From Halichondria panicea (Eukaryota > Porifera > Demospongiae > Suberitida > Halichondriidae), in assembly GCF_963675165.1 (NCBI RefSeq), contig NC_087377.1, forward strand, positions 7,395,122 to 7,459,121: 64,000 bases of DNA, written 5' to 3'. The stretch's first letter is position 1. Each line of letters starts with the position of its first letter. This document shows positions 63,457-64,000 of this stretch, piece after piece. The position numbers and the translations under genes were made by a program. The notes beneath the pieces were generated by a model. It was not told the origin of the DNA and did not search any database. It worked only from the letters and a program-made list of their open reading frames with translations.

Positions 63457-64000
63457 GACACAGTTGTATGATTGTGTACAATGTTAAAAATGAAAGTTAT
63501 GGTGTCGTATATTATTTTGATCTTTACCAGTCCCTATACACCATAATCATTGTTCATATAGGTGACTGCATTGTAGCTGTACTAGAGTCTATACAGTCAT
63601 ACTATAACTAGACTGTATTTTCTACTAGATCTATATACTAGCTTAATTGGCATGCACACCTAGTACTAGTATACTTTGATAGATGATTACACTAGTTTGA
63701 CATTCCTTCTGCTTGCAATTGCAGGGACATTCACTGTAGCTGTAAAAGGTAAGTTAGCTATGCATGGTCTATAGGCATTATTTTGCTATTCTGCAATTAG
63801 GTCCCAACATCACCTTGTGTTTGTAATGTTACCATAATTATTCAGAGATTGTGGCTGTAATAATAGTACCATAAAAACTCGATTTAAAGCGACACATATG
63901 TTTTGCAAAAGTAAAGTTTTAAAGTACACAAAAAATTATATGGTGCTAATAATTATGAGCGAAATGTCCAAGTGTCGCTTATTTAGAGGGTCGCCTTAAA
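63457..64000. other. End of window; possible microexon and MITE end
   Basis: At 63725-63748 a 24-base segment between TTGCAG and GTAAGT is open in one frame (GTFTVAVK) and might be an exon of a further receptor-type gene. Near 63880-63990 the words AAAGCGACAC and GTGTCGCTTATTTA are inverted, suggesting a MITE. Neither is secure. Confidence 0.25.

Overview
The window looks like animal nuclear DNA, most probably from a sponge (demosponge). Coding signals are split into short exons with GT-AG introns. The one intact host gene is a single-pass membrane receptor-like protein with an immunoglobulin-like exon and a tyrosine/proline-rich tail. The rest is dominated by Ty3/gypsy LTR retrotransposons, non-LTR reverse transcriptases and many foldback or terminal-inverted-repeat (TIR) DNA elements. 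No bacterial operon structure, rRNA, tRNA or CRISPR array was found. The sponge assignment is an inference from gene and repeat style, not a database match.

Layout. 0.9-8.9 kb: the 3' half of a decayed paralogue of the receptor gene, with two nested gypsy elements sitting exactly at one of its splice acceptors (outer 1354-8490, inner 3939-8403). 9.75-14.1 kb: a third gypsy element on the plus strand, frameshifted and with a truncated 3' LTR. 14.1-20.2 kb: an integrase-like gene fragment, then a 1.85-kb transposon with 9-bp target duplications carrying a broken RecQ-like helicase fragment and a CCG-rich foldback. 20.2-25.5 kb: a TIR element carrying a non-LTR retrotransposon, followed by a second TIR element.

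25.5-47.7 kb is the most unusual part. Two long arms (about 2.7-3.9 kb each) are inverted copies of each other, and each holds a minisatellite of cruciform-forming units. Between them lie a plus-strand C48 (Ulp1-like) peptidase fragment and a minus-strand multi-exon gene with a SWIM-like zinc cluster and a motif resembling KDZ (Kyakuja-Dileera-Zisupton) transposases or HMGXB3-like proteins. I propose that this is a giant, now decayed, KDZ-type transposon, or alternatively an inverted segmental duplication. It was later invaded by smaller transposons and by a young LTR element (39828-44979) with identical LTRs, a 5-bp target duplication and a primer-binding site complementary to its own predicted RNA 5' end.

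47.7-49.4 kb holds three short TIR elements. 49.4-56.2 kb is the intact receptor-like gene: 16 exons, 925 codons, all phases consistent, with tandemly duplicated tail exons. 56.2-64 kb is repeat-rich and contains a broken non-LTR reverse transcriptase on the minus strand.

The window records at least three mobile families with unusual target duplications: a 7-bp TSD family (four bounded copies plus one fragment), a 9-bp TSD Mutator-like family, and a self-priming LTR element.
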